Source of the DNA: Agelas oroides
Taxonomy: Eukaryota > Porifera > Demospongiae > Agelasida > Agelasidae
Direction: 5' to 3'
DNA: 64,000 nucleotides
NCBI GenBank assembly: GCA_949130485.1
Contig: OX422202.1
Span: 6,588,413-6,652,412 of the forward strand
Position 1 is the first letter of the stretch. Every line of letters begins with the position of its first letter. The notes below the pieces were generated by a model. The model saw only the letters and a program-made list of their open reading frames with translations, searched no databases and had not been told where the DNA came from. Positions 22,329-34,327 of this stretch are shown here, piece by piece. A program made the position numbers and the translations under genes.

Positions 22329-23040
22329 TACTTGTTTTTTTTTCTTTTCGTTTTGTACAGTCATGTAGTTAGTATTATGGCACTGTATATGAATCACTTT
22401 CAACGTCCATATAATAACTATAATACATCTGGGTACACAGCAAGTCTGCTGCATTATATTACTTCAAGATAGCAAAAATAAGTGATCTCGTGATATTTTA
22501 CAGTTAGAATGTAAACGCCTACACAACAGCAAGAAACTATACTCATCACTGAAGAACTTTTGACATATTAATGTCTCTTTTGGGGATTCAGCCAACCAGG
22601 CTACTGCTTTCATATATGTATGCATTTGCTTGGACTCAAATCAGCACCACATGCCCCTTTGGGAGAAGAAATGCAAATAACGTAAGTCATCATCGACTTG
22701 AGTAAGTATGCTAGCCCACAAGATGTATGAGCAGCTTTTGCGTCGGTAATTAAGCGTTGTTCAGGCATAGCTAAATTTAAATTATTATGACTATGGCAGA
22801 ATCGCATTTTCTGACACTAATCAATCACTATACTGATGTGTGTGCCACTTGAGCCGGTAGAAACGCTGCAAGGTGGAGTGAGGCCTGCGAGTGTGGTAGA
22901 GGGAAAAACCTCCGCCCACCGTCTCCGATAATGCTGAGAGGGCTAATTAGACATACAATTAAAAAAATCCTGACGTCATCCCTGACACAGTCGCACCGCT
23001 AGTACCAGGATATCGCAAATCGTAGATCATATGGATACAG
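22329..23040. other. Intergenic 3' of KDZ gene
   Basis: No gene recognised. It contains the KDZ gene 3' flank and AT-rich sequence. Confidence 0.5.
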
Positions 23041-23144
23041 GCCTCCCCCGTTTTTGTTCTTCGGTTTGCGTGTTTTCGCAGCTCTTCTGCTTCCGTGTAT
23101 TATACTGAACGCAAACCGAAGAGCAAAAACTGGGAACGAGGCTT
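23041..23144. mobile_element. About 104-bp inverted-repeat element
   Basis: The left arm includes GTTTTTGTTCTTCGGTTTGCG and the right arm CGCAAACCGAAGAGCAAAAAC; the outer ends resemble AGGCCTC and GAACGAGGCT of the TAGCCTCG family. A 30-base loop separates the arms. Confidence 0.7.
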
Positions 23145-23503
23145 GTACATATATACCCACTTCTTGTTCAGTGTTTGATGGTGGGTTTGGAGTAGTAAAG
23201 CACTGTTAACTCAAGCTGCAATCTTGGGAATGTTTGTGCATGAGTGATACATTATACTAGTATGTATACTCCTCCCCCCCACCCCATGCAGGATGTGATC
23301 TCTTTGGCATGCCAATATGATGTCATTATAATGTCAATGGGTAATATGTTCAAATGTACTGCACGTGACACACATTAACAGTATGAAGTGAATGGGAAGA
23401 AGGTGAAAGAGGTGAGATACAACTGCAGTGATGAGATCTGAGATGAAACCATGCACTAGTGTTAACATCATACAATCAACAAGAATTAATGCCAAGAGGA
23501 TAC

Positions 23504-23558
23504 TAGCCTCGTACCCAGGCCGTGCATTAAAACTACAAATGGTCTGGGTACGAGGCTA
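23504..23558. mobile_element. Tiny MITE, TAGCCTCG family, with perfect 9-bp TSD
   Basis: 55 bp from TAGCCTCGTACCCAGGCC to GGTCTGGGTACGAGGCTA, flanked on both sides by AGAGGATAC. This is the clearest member and defines element ends and target-site length. Confidence 0.88.
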
Positions 23559-23605
23559 AGAGGATACTTGACTATATAATAGAACTTACAAAAATGCAAA
23601 AGGAA

Positions 23606-23907
23606 TCACAACCTTAAAAGCCTAACCATATCTTCTGCTCCACTTATAGTGCTAAGAACTTGTACAAACTTGTGGTAATTTGCTGGTTCAATTTCAACCT
23701 GAGCAAGAACAGCTACGATGATAGTTCTCATCTTCTCGGTGTCAGTTTGGGGGGCTGAACAGGCCTTCTCTAGTGTCCCACTGGTGATCAGCTTCTTCGC
23801 AAAGAGATTATCAGCAAGTTCCTCTGCAACCCGGGCAGCACCAAGGTGGCGGATTACTGTCCCAAAGTTTTCTTGAAGCTTCTGGTATTCAGGAGTCTCA
23901 GGACCAC
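23606..23907 (-). CDS. Gene B exon 5 (terminal): CARD-like domain
   Basis: 302-nt exon after a TTCTGCAG acceptor, entry phase 1, ending RLLRL and TGA. It completes a 3630-nt gene B model (1209 aa). The about 100 residues read as a six-helix death-fold of CARD type: QENFGTVIRHL, ARVAEELADNLFAKKLIT, a TLEKAC turn, DTEKMRTIIVAVLAQV, NYHKFVQVLSTI. CARDs pair with CARDs to build signalling platforms. It replaces the death domain found in A and C. Decayed copies of this exon lie at 33667-33818 and 61908-62059 downstream of the death exons of C and E. CARD versus DED assignment is by eye. Confidence 0.74.
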
Positions 23908-23913
23908 CTGCAG

Positions 23914-24530
23914 AATGTCGAAATTACCGGTAATAGTGTCCATTCTGGGATGATTGAAAGCCCTCAGAACTTGCAAGGAAACGTTGGCCCAAAATCATTC
24001 CCTCTCCAACTGAAAAACACATCAATCCTCTCAACTTGCAAACCATGCAATACTAGAAAATGCACGTCATGGCCATAAATTATCAAAGGGAGAGTAAAAA
24101 TAAGGTACAGCTAAAGAGCAAAACAGGATGAGTTTAGAAGGAAGCTTTTTTTTTTACCAGATCCTCTGGCCTGGCAATCCATTCTTTTTCTTGAGGTTAG
24201 TCCACTGACAAGACAACAGTTACACTCACTCCACTATATCTGATAAAAATGTCTTGTTTGTTTGTTTAGCAAAGTCAACTGTGAGGTTACATGGGTATGC
24301 CACAATGCAGTGTAGTAGATAATTTGACCCAATGAGAAATGAACATCAGTCACCCTACGGAACTTGTAGTACATTTTGTGCCGATTTTACTTCAACTCCA
24401 AACTGGCATGTCAAACTTTGGTCCAATGAGATTACAGCAAGTGTGTACCACTCACAATAATATTTTTGCTGCATCAGAAAGCCAAATTCATGCTAGCTGT
24501 GGTTTACCATGAGAAGTTCACCTGTTGCTA
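23914..24530 (-). other. Gene B intron spanning a deletion junction
   Basis: 23933-24190 resembles sequence 320-420 and 1541-1640 (downstream of the gene A death exon), and from about 24333 the sequence resembles 3060 onward (upstream of that exon). The death exon and its flank are therefore missing from B. The join between about 24190 and 24333 contains poly-T and unrelated bases. Confidence 0.65.
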
Positions 24531-24626
24531 GGTGTGGCTACAAATCAGGTGTGGCTACAAATCAGGTGTGGCTACATAATCAGGTATGCTACAAAGTGTG
24601 CAGTTGCAACTGATTTCTCCACCAAC

Positions 24627-24689
24627 CTATCCTGAGATGGGAAGTCCTTGATTCTGTAGCAGTGGCGGAGGAAGGTGGGGAGGAGACGC
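24627..24689 (-). CDS. Gene B exon 4: linker exon
   Basis: Same 63-nt phase 1-1 exon as in gene A (acceptor TCATAG, donor GTTGGT). Its phase-1 exit fits the CARD exon entry as well as it fits the death exon in A and C. Confidence 0.64.
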   Translation of the reverse strand, partial: ASPPHLPPPLLQNQGLPISG

Positions 24690-24737
24690 CTATGAGAGGT
24701 AGACAGAGAAAGAAGTGGTGAATAGCATTTCATGAGC

Positions 24738-24893
24738 TAAACACACACACACACACACACACATACACACATGCACACACACACACACACACACATGCAC
24801 ACACACACACGCACGCATGCACGTACGCATGCACATACACACACGCACGCATGCATGCACACACACACTCACATACACACATACACAAAACAC
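24738..24893. repeat. CA microsatellite, intronic
   Basis: Same interrupted CA tract as in A, shorter, in the gene B intron between exons 3 and 4. Confidence 0.95.
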
Positions 24894-24895
24894 AC

Positions 24896-24950
24896 CATTT
24901 TCTCCTGAGGACTGTCTCTCTTGCCGCTGCCTTCCACTGCACTCACTCAC
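24896..24950 (-). CDS. Gene B exon 3: 55-nt micro-exon
   Basis: Identical reading to gene A exon 3 ([18 protein letters not shown]), phase 0 in, phase 1 out. Confidence 0.62.
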
Positions 24951-25132
24951 CTACATGTAATGAAACACATCCAGTCACATTAGAACTAGTAATATTAAAC
25001 TGTCTGATAATTAGAGCAAGAAAGTAATATTAGACATCACATGACAGTATAGAGGAGCTTGTGTCACATGACATCTCAATACACTACACACCTTCCAACT
25101 GACACAGTGATAACACAAACTCTATTACATAC

Positions 25133-27429
25133 CTCAGTGAACCACCTCTCATATCCAGGTTGTAGTTCAAATGTTCCCCTTTCACCTAGTACACACTGGA
25201 GGGTGCATGGTTTGTCATCATGGAAGTTGATCTCTGCTGGGTGGGGTTCCTTTGGCTCAGGACCTTGGTGGTTCCCAGGACAGTAGAATGCCAGATAGTG
25301 GGCAGCATCACTCGTGTAGTGCAGGGCTGAAGTCACCTCACGGATCCCTGTCTCGATGCAACATCGTACTTCACCACACGTTGTGGCCAGGGGAAAGTGG
25401 CGATTGTGACTCGACTTGGACACTGCAGGAGTGCAGGTGATCTCGAAGAACTTTGGCTGCACTGTTATCGAAACTGTATCGTAGGGACGTACCAGAAATG
25501 AGATCTGATCTTTGAAGATTTGGTCTCTCTGGAGAGTCCACTTGTGACCATGCGACCTTGCATTAGCTAGAAGGTACACCACCAGGGCCGCGAAGAGACC
25601 CTTGGGACAGTAGCCACATCTGAAGCCAACCAGGAGGGAGGAGTTGTTGTGACTTTGCTCAGCTGATCGCCAAAACATTGCTTTCAACCCTCCAGTAATC
25701 CACTCGAGCCACGAACTAGCTTCAGCTGGCTGGGCATGTGCCAGTATGCATGGCATAAAGTACCTCTTCTCTCCCTCCCCCTCCTCCCCCTCCTCCTCCC
25801 CCTCCTCCTCCCCCTCCTCCTCCCCCTCCTCCTCCCCCTCCTCCTCCCCCTCCTCTCCCTTCTCTAGTGGGGCAATGATGTTGAGGTGCTCCAGGAGCTT
25901 CACCAGTCGGGACGGAGTCAGAAGGTGATCTGAGCTTGCACTAATCTTCTCAAAGGTGCTGAAAGGGAAGATACCTTTCTTCTTGAAGTTCTCTCGAACT
26001 ACTGGGTCAGCTTTATCGAAAGTGAATGTCTCCACCACCAGGTCGGTTATCCGGTTAAAGAGCACCTGCGGGTCTTGGATCACAATCTTCTGAAGGTCTT
26101 CCAGCCCTTCTCCCTGGAAGTGACGAATCAGACCTACCTTCGTGTGAAGGAACCAAAGAGCCTCATTCAACTCCCCTCGTGATGTGATGCCACACTGCCT
26201 AGCTACCTCAAAGCACTGCTCGTAGCTAAGAACCCGATCCTTGTGTTGTCGAATGGTCAGGCTGAAGATCAGCCAGGAGGGAGGGGCAGTGACTTTGAAA
26301 CTACCTCGACTCCCCAGTCGCTCCACAGCTGCTCGGACCTGCTGGATGCCAGAGTCGTCATCAGACAGGTTGTTCACTGCCAGCAGCATGCGTGACTCAG
26401 AGGCAAACTGGATCATGCCTTCACGATACAGACCCGTGGACGTCACCATCTGACGAAGGCTGCGATCAATCCGATCAATTTTTGCCTGAGAAACTTTATC
26501 CATGTGTGTTCCCACAAAGAATACCTGGGGTCTCAGTGGGACCTGTCCCTTCCCACTCCACATGTAGACATATGTCCCCATGGAGGCAATGCTGGCGAGG
26601 GTCTGGAGGAGGGCCTCCTTCACTGTGAAGTTGGACTGGTAGGGCTCTGACATTGTCCCATTGGGACGGACGTACACCACGGTGAATCGCTTGTTGAGGT
26701 CGTGGTCCAATCGGAACACAAGGAAGAACACTGACGGACCTGATACTAACAGAGGAAGGAGCTCCTGGAACTCAATTTGACCCCCTGTGTCTGTCAGGTA
26801 GACCATCCAGCCTTGCTTTTGTGAAGCTCTGTATGGAGTTCTCCGGAGAGCACTTTTGCACATATCGACTGAGGGTTTCAGATCGGCTGTATTGGAGCCA
26901 GCAGTACTAGACTGAGAGGGAAGGTGGGGATGTGTGCTAGCCATGGTTGGAGTGGGAGACTGGTGTAGCTGGTGTCGACCTCTGTGCTCTGATACACCGT
27001 CTGGTTGGGGTTGCTCTGATACTCTACCAACTGATGTCATACTGTTAGGTTCAGTCTGACGCACAGCTGCTACAGCTACTGAAGCCTGTGAGTGTGTTTC
27101 ACTGTCAGCTACCTCACCTGAGTGACTCTGAGCTGTGTCCATGACGACTGTGACAGCCTCGTCATCATGGCTGAGCTTGACCCATGTTGAGCCAGACACA
27201 CTTGCAGCTGATGTTGAGGATCTCACGATTTCCACTTGTACCACTTTGTCGACCACCCCAGTACTGGGGGAGGAGTGAGTGGGGCGTTCACCCACCATAC
27301 GCTTCATCAGAGTGCTCTTACCAGAGCGGGGTACGCCGACAAAGACACACTGCATGATGGTTTTGTCCAGTGATCCTTTCTGTCGGATGGCCAGCTCAAG
27401 GGCAGCCAGATGTCTCTCCTCAGCTGTAT
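25133..27429 (-). CDS. Gene B exon 2: Roc GTPase plus COR domain
   Basis: 2297-nt exon with the same boundaries as in gene A. It retains GVPRSGKST, an intact DTGGQ G3, GTHMD and both COR parts. The acidic low-complexity segment inside COR is the longest of the four copies (repeats of GEEE encoded by CTCCTCCCC-type DNA at 25778-25862). After it comes EASSWLEWITGGLKAMFWRS, shared with C and D but not with A. As in other ROCO proteins it should act as a GTP-dependent switch and dimeriser. Frame fully open. Confidence 0.86.
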
Positions 27430-30049
27430 CTGAATATTAAAGTGTGTGTGTGTGTGTGTATGGGGGGGGGGGGGGGGGAGTAAGAATTTAATTTGGGGAT
27501 GAGTAAGAAATGTAAATATGTACTGTATAGCTGCACATTTGTTGAGTTGCAACTATGTTACAGTAAACAATACTTATACAAACGCTGAATGTTTAATAAA
27601 GTGCAAGAAATCTGTAGAATGTCATCAGACCCTCACCCTCTTGGGCAGGGTCTGGGATTTGAGACTAGATTCGAAATAGACATGCTCCGATTAGAGCACG
27701 TACCCCATGATACCTCATTGAAACATGTTTTTGGTTGACCTCTAATTTGCACACTTCAGAGACAAAATGCCATAAGCTCATGTTCACATGTTCTGTCAAT
27801 GTGGTTTACATATGGTTGGGGAAACTCCCTCATTAGGTGGTCTACACAAACCAAATACATTCACAGATAAACAAGGTGAAATGGACTTCATCAAAACAGA
27901 AAACGAGCACAGGTTGGGGGACGCCCTCACATGAGGTGGGAGATGAGATCACACTATCCATGTTGGGTTCTTCACACTTCAGATGATAAATATTGAACAA
28001 GTGAGAGTAGACAAAATGAGAGTTGATCGACATAGTGGGAGCAATTCTACTAACATGATTAAAATGTACATTTCCTGTTGTTCTATGTTTGTCACATAAC
28101 TGACATTGTTCTCCATGTATCAAGACTTCCCATGTTCCTAACCTCCTCCCCAGGCTCTCCCTCATGAAAACTAAATGCAGCAACTGTTCTGTACTGTTCT
28201 CAGTACTTGCCACTAGTTGTCATGTGAACCACTCAGAGACAGAATTCAAAACTTTTGATGACATGTTGTCGCTCTTGTAACTACATGTTGCACAACTCAG
28301 AAAACACAGAACTGAAGTAATTGAACGTACTGTATTGCTCTGAGTACTGGCAATTCCTGGTTGTAGGAACACCAACTACTGTATGTGCCCCAAATATGCA
28401 TCACTCAAAAAATTACTATTTTTCTCGGATGACGCACAAATAGAAAATTGCTTGCAAAAAGTTTGCTTAATATTACGCAAGATTAAGTTCAGTTATTTCG
28501 GCTTTGATCACTCCGCCCATTTTCAGCAAAAAGAAACTCTTTTTGGAGATCTCCCATGGCAAATGCTCCACAGTACAGCATGTGTCTTCTTCTAAGATAG
28601 CTACAGCATGGTGGTTGTAAGAACCCTCTCCTTCCCGCACAGCAATTGTGACTTCGGCCAGCTCGGGGTTCTAGATCTGTCAGTATACATTATACTTCGG
28701 TGTAACTCTCCACTGGAAGAGCTGCACTGTGAGATGCCATTGTTACTCCTTTCGCTTTGTGATAACTGTGCGTTGTGAGTGTGATCTGTTGTACCTGCCA
28801 GTAGACAGCTTACAATGACAGCTCGTGGAACGTCATCGACGTAATATTAGAATGTACCCCTATTAATTTTTTTTGCTAATTTGAAAATGTACTTTCTATG
28901 TTGTTAATTTTAACGTGGAATTAGAGCGACGCATATTCAGAGTGCCTACAGTATGCATGTAAGCCAATCAGAGAACAGGAATTTAAAAGGATGGTTGTCA
29001 CTCTTGTAATTGGATGTTGTAGAACCCAGGAAAAACGAGGCACTGCAAGTTACAGAAAGCCGGGAGGTGGTCTAGAGAAGAGGCTAACAGACACTTGTAA
29101 CCCGATCATGAAATTCACTTATTGAGTTACAATATACAAATGTACATATGCATGTATACATTAGTCTCGTACCCAAGCAAAGAATGTCGGGTGGTTTGAT
29201 TTGAAATTCTTGTCACTAAAATCTTTCTCATTTAAAATGTGGAATGACCAATGAAATTGTACAGTGCTTAATTACACATTGTTACATCACCAAAGTGCAA
29301 TGGCTGCCATCAATTACTTCAGTTTGTGATTTGGTGAGGAGGAGAGATCTATTGCATCAGTGTTTCGTTCTTTTCATAATTAGGCTATAACAAATGAACT
29401 ACTCATGAGTTTCAATTGTGTGAGGGATGAATGTTACCAGCTAATTTTAAGTTGACCAATGAAATCATTTGCTACTCATTTGCTAGTGACTGATGCTTCG
29501 GGAGTTAGGAAATGTCATTAACTACTTGAAGCTTCGGGAGTTAGGAAATGTCACTGACTGCCTGAAGGCAAGGCAACAAACTCTAAATTGAATTCTTGAC
29601 ACAATACTTATACAAACGCTGGACACACCTCCATGACAATCAAACTACCAGACGTTCTTTGCTGGAGTGCATAGATGGCTGGGCATGAGACTACAATATG
29701 GCCCCACACCAAATGGGAGGAGCTAAATTATAGTGGAAAACACATCACCCCTAGCCTCTAAACCCATGGTCTAATGGTCTAACCAACAGGGGAAGAGGGC
29801 GTGGGAGCAGTAGCTAAACATTCTACTCTAAGCAGAGTGAGAAATAACTTGACCAAGGAAACTCTCCTTTACCTTGGCAATACTGTGACAATGAGAGACT
29901 ATTGTCTGAGAGTTTCTTTGTTGTCATGTGATCACCTAGTCTCACGAGCCAGACCCAACCAACCCCCAGCATGGACCACTTTCAGTACCACACACAGGTT
30001 GGTTGGTTGGGTGTGGATTATGAGACTAGTATAATTACCATGCACCCAC
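27430..30049 (-). other. Gene B intron between kelch and Roc exons
   Basis: 2.6 kb, the shortest of the long A-C introns because it lacks the insertions found in A and C. It begins with a GT/G run. It preserves the empty target site of the palindromic element at about 28955. No other exon seen. Confidence 0.65.
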
Positions 30050-30962
30050 CTGATAATTGCAGGTAGCCAACTTCAACTGATGATGAGCCCCAGCCTCCAA
30101 CAGCAATGATACAGTCCCTCAGTCCCACCACTAGGCACTGGGATCGAGCTGTGGACATGTGTCCCACAAGTGGCCATGAGTCAGAGTCCGCATTGTACGT
30201 GTAAACATCAGCTGTGTTGGTGTCATGTGAGTCCATCCCACCAACTACCAGCACCCTCCCATTCAAGGTGGTGCAAGTAGACCGCTTCATTGGTACAGCA
30301 GCAATACGCTGCCAGACACCAGCTTCATTAGTGTGGGGTGGGGTCTGTGAGGGTTGGTGACACGAGTGAAGGAGGGAGTCCAGGGTGCAGGTGAAGACTG
30401 CACAGGTTGGGGTGATATTACCTCCCAGGAGGTAGAGACGCCCTCCACAGACAGTGGCTGACATGTGGTAGACAGGTTCTGGTAGGCTGGCTGCAGTGTA
30501 CCACTCTCGAGTGGCAATGTTCATCACCTCCACTGTGGACAGAACTGTATATCCCACTCCCCATCCTCCTGCTGCTATGAGGTAGTTCTGTGCACTAATG
30601 ACAGCAGGGCAGAGTCGTTTGGTGGGCATTGGAGGAAAGACTGTCACCCACTTACTACCATTGAAGCTAACAAGGCGGTTGGTAAAATCTCCTGAGTAGA
30701 ATCCACTTGACAAACCTCCAACTGCAGTTAGGAGGTTGTTGATGACTGCCAGTCCAAATTCTCTCTGAGGACACTCAGGCAGTTTGCTCCAGTCATCCTT
30801 CTCTGAGTCGTATGCAAACACATCATGACTACGATATGAACTGAAGTAGCCCACACTGCCATGAGCTGCAGCTGCACCCCTCTTCATCCCACATGGTGCA
30901 TTTCTGCGTGTTTCCCAAGTCAATTTCAACTGCTGGACATCCCATACCTCTGCCATTGCCAC
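30050..30962 (-). CDS. Gene B exon 1: kelch beta-propeller
   Basis: 913-nt exon from MAMAEVWDVQQ to donor GTGGGT, phase-1 exit. Same five or six kelch blades as gene A, with different residues at the loop sites: YFSSYRSHDVF, CPQREFGLAV, PTKRLCPAVIS, EPVYHMSATV, VPMKRSTCTT. Loop length also changes between blades (GGWGVGYTVLSTVEV; a shortened GGNITPT). No stop or frameshift. Likely the ligand-binding part of the CARD-ended family member. Confidence 0.86.
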
Positions 30963-31129
30963 AGCAGCAGTTCACCTCCTAATGAATGGATCTACATGAA
31001 AACAAACCAACCATGGCAACAGTACAGTAACTATGGTAACAGTGAAGTGTGTCTGATATAACCCTCCTGATATAGACACACTCCACTTCTCATCAGTTCT
31101 GTGTACATCTGTATACTAAACCTTGTGCT

Positions 31130-31186
31130 GCCATCTTAGGGGACAGTATTACAATGGCAGTATATCAATACAGCCTGAACCATAAG
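31130..31186. promoter_or_regulatory. Conserved upstream block of gene B (YY1-like motif, divergent mini-exon)
   Basis: Same GCCATCTTA block and plus-strand ATG...AAG before GTAA as at 11011-11068. Here the sequence after the donor GT is aattaagg rather than aaggtggg, a weaker splice signal. Confidence 0.3.
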
Positions 31187-31812
31187 GTAATTAAGGCGGG
31201 TAACTTGGAATGAGACACTTGCTTCAGCTCTTTACTCTGAAACAAAGACTGTCAGACAAGCTGTGGGGAATGGTGTCGGAAGATTAGTTAGTGCACTTTC
31301 TTAACATAGGGTCCCACTCCAGTTTAACACGGCCTTTTGCAAGTATAATTTTTCAATATTGTCTTTTGCCTTCTGTTCATGTTTAAATTCAGCAGATGGT
31401 CCTCAAGCTCCAATAACAAAATGAAGCTGACATAAAACATGTTTCTTCCCGTCATAAGATTGTCACGCATGTAATGTATTCTGGAGCACATTATGTTCAC
31501 CAAGACTTTGTAATATGTTAGTAGCATATGGAGCAACACAGTCTCATTCCCAGGACCCCGCCCAGCTTGTCATTACTAGCAATATGGTAGTGCAAGCAAC
31601 CGAGAGCAAGGTGGGGATGAGACTAGGGTCACCAAGCCCAGTCAGGCCATACCAAATTGACCTTATGTTTCGTGAATCCAGCAAGTCTAGAAGATTGAAA
31701 AATTATTTATGTTCACATGATGACACAGCAACAAAATGGCAGCGTTTCCAGTCAAGCGTGAGCCACAAAGATTGAATAGAAATCACCTCAACAATCCTGA
31801 TAGGTAGTCCCG

Positions 31813-32168
31813 TTCCCAGATCCTCTTGAAAAAGGAGGGTGAAGAGTCTGGTAAATGGGCTGGGGTGGAAGTGTACACTGCGCCTGGTATGCAGGCACAC
31901 TTGTGATTGGCTTTTGATTAGCATTCTGATGTGCGTTTATTAGAAATGCTAACCACACGAGAGCTGTCTTCGCAAGCGCCTGCATTTCGCTTTGTTGTAG
32001 AAGTTGTGAACACCAACCGGAAGCTTAGAATGCTTCTGTGAGAGTTCAGGTTCAACAGAAGACTCTACCGGTGAAGAAAAATTCTTAGAATTCCTAAACT
32101 TCCACAGCATACACTTCCACCCTAGCCGGTTTACCAGAACCTCCTTTTGATTTTACGAGGGTCTGGTT
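31813..32168. mobile_element. About 350-bp MITE, copy upstream of gene B
   Basis: Diverged copy of the element at 11706-12053 in the same relative place; the inverted ends contain GTCTGGTAAATGGGCTGGGG and the complementary CGGTTTACCAGA. Confidence 0.7.
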
Positions 32169-32227
32169 CCGAGACTACCTGATAGTGAACTTGGAGCATT
32201 TTAACAGCCAGCTTGAATCTCAGATTC

Positions 32228-32707
32228 CAGGGCCGTAGCCGCTGGTCCGGTTAGTCCAGTTTTAACTGAACCACTATTTTTCCTCACTGATGGTGGCTCA
32301 GCTCGGCCGACACCCACACGAGGTCCAGACGCATATAGTATATACGTTGGTAGGTGAAATGCCGCAATGTGTTGAAACTAGCGAGATGGCTGCGAACAGT
32401 ATAAAAGAGTCTCTTCCGAGTCTTCCTGATGAGCCCCATCCTCTCAACTACTTTCCATTCTTCAGGCGATCGATTGGGAAGCCGATCACGAAACTAGTGC
32501 TTGCTGTAAGGTGCAATGGGCAGGAAAGTAGATATTCATGTTGATGTGGACGTCTGTCATCTGGCCACCGTTTTAGTCTAAAAAATGGACTCAGAAGCGA
32601 TCTCAGAGCATCTAAATTTCAAAAATGTTCTAGGGAAGCACTCCCCTAGTTGTTGCATGCTCAGCACACACTTACTAGTAACCTGACCACTGATGAGTAC
32701 GGCCCTG
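32228..32707. mobile_element. 480-bp hAT-like MITE
   Basis: Ends CAGGGCCGTA and TACGGCCCTG with GATTC on both sides. The uninterrupted site is present upstream of gene A (ctcagattcattcag at about 12085). A second copy is at 59276-59752 in the D upstream region. CAGGG ends suggest hAT. Open frames inside (for example the one at 32290) are not conserved as protein: B has an early stop where D continues. Confidence 0.78.
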
Positions 32708-33120
32708 GATTCATATAACTTTCAGAGCTGAGCAATCAAAACAGAATATCAGTTTGGCATGGTCTCACAAACGTTAGTACAGCACTTATGAGAGTTGTCC
32801 AGTGCATGCCTTCAGGGGCAGTTTGACATCATAAGAAAGCATGTACAATATGAGGCAGATTTAGTATCTCTGAACAGTAAGGGAATTCGTGTTACAGTTT
32901 CAAGTTAACCCACCTACCAAAAACATTCCCTTGTCACTCTTTTTGCTAACCTACAAGATGTGTGACAGTGAAGGTCAAGAGAGAGCTCACGGAGCCTCCT
33001 GTACAAACATATCGTTCAGGACCTCCTCCATGTGTAACGGTAAACTAAGTTACACCGCATCTTGTGCAGCTACTGCACGTTAATAGTACACTACGTTTTG
33101 CTACAAAACAAAGTACAAAC

Positions 33121-33205
33121 CTGATCTGTGTCCAGCTTTCACAGCCCGCCCCCTAGCCCTGTACATGCATCAGGTAAACAGCTCCTCAAATGTGCCCCAC
33201 CCAAA
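33121..33205 (-). promoter_or_regulatory. Candidate promoter and 5' leader of gene B
   Basis: Minus strand has CATGCGCAGTAGTGGC, followed by GGACACAGATCAG and a GTTTGT donor, as for the other copies. Confidence 0.4.
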
Positions 33206-33509
33206 GCCACTACTGCGCATGTGTAAAATCACTCCAGCCAAATATGCATAATGCATATCTACTTGCCCAGCGGTGGCTTGCCTATTCAGCTAGTGCATGT
33301 GGAGAACCACATCTTGCATGCTTTCAGTAGTAACTAGATACCCCATGCACTTGGGATACTGAATGTATATGATGATGTTTGGCATGCTACTGTCACTGGG
33401 CCATGTTCAACTGAACTTACTGTGAAATAGAACTTTGTGTGTAGTAGCTATAGGAGGTGAATGATATATAATGAAAATACAAAAATGTCCAGCGAGAGTG
33501 TAAAACCAT

Positions 33510-33567
33510 CCAGCTACAAAAGTGTATTAGTGTGACATTTGTCGCACTAATACACTTTTGTAGCTGG
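33510..33567. repeat. Perfect 23-bp-arm hairpin
   Basis: CCAGCTACAAAAGTGTATTA... pairs exactly with ...TAATACACTTTTGTAGCTGG around a 12-base loop. The matching site in the D/E junction is missing because a retrotransposon replaced it. Possibly a minimal MITE. Confidence 0.85.
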
Positions 33568-33666
33568 AAGGATACTTTGGTATATAATAAACGAAACGAA
33601 AGAGTCACAGCCATAAAAGTCTAACTATATCTTCTGCAAGAACAGCACAAATGAGTGTTGGTTAGA

Positions 33667-33818
33667 CTGGGCAAACTAGTACGTCTTTCGCGATCAGCTT
33701 CTTTGCAAACAGTTTATCAGCAAGTCTCTCTGCAGACAGAACGGCACCAAAGGTGGTCAATAACTGTACGTGTCAAAGTTTTCCTGAAGCTCCTGGTATT
33801 CACGAGTCTCTATACCAC
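33667..33818 (-). pseudogene. Decayed CARD exon downstream of gene C
   Basis: CTACAG acceptor and phase-1 start kept (GIETREYQELQENF), then an insertion shifts the frame and TGA follows. In the shifted frame ERLADKLFAKKLI is recognisable, then TAA truncates the domain. It is a relic of the exon that is intact in gene B. Confidence 0.75.
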
Positions 33819-34046
33819 CTGTAGAATGTCAATAAAACCAGAATCTTACGTGAGTGAAAGCACCAATATTGTGTGCTCTGAGTAACAGGTTAGATACTTG
33901 TACATATGATGTTATGTAAGCAACAAGTCCACCAATCACAGGGAAGTAGCTATGTGTACAAAGGCTGCCTATGGTTTATTGCTGTCTAGCACCACTTTGC
34001 CACACTTGGTGGTGAACGTGAGTTTTTCATTCCTATGATGGGTGTC

Positions 34047-34099
34047 GTCTCACTGGCCACACCCTCTTCTGCAAAAGAATGGGGTGTGGCCAGTGAGAC
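34047..34099. repeat. Perfect 18-bp-arm hairpin
   Basis: GTCTCACTGGCCACACCC and GGGTGTGGCCAGTGAGAC around a 17-base loop. The same hairpin is at 62288-62340. Lies at the unit junction. Confidence 0.85.
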
Positions 34100-34327
34100 T
34101 GTGTTGGGTGCACCACGGCACTAACCTATATGTACTCATATTGGATGCCCACTGCTGTCTATGTAGGCCTGTGCCTAGGCCAGCAGTAATTAACCAGGTT
34201 GCGCAACCCACCATTTTTCCATCCCCATGGTATATTTTTGCAAGGTGCACTTTAAATAAGTTCATCAACCATCCTGCAAACATGTAAGTATGACATCACT
34301 CATCCATACGTCTGTACTCCTATCTAG

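Noticed and set aside
32290-32544. Conserved frame with SIKESLPSLPDEPHPLNYF (also 59393-59731)
   Set aside because: Inside the hAT-like MITE; reading frames differ in length between the two copies by stop codons.
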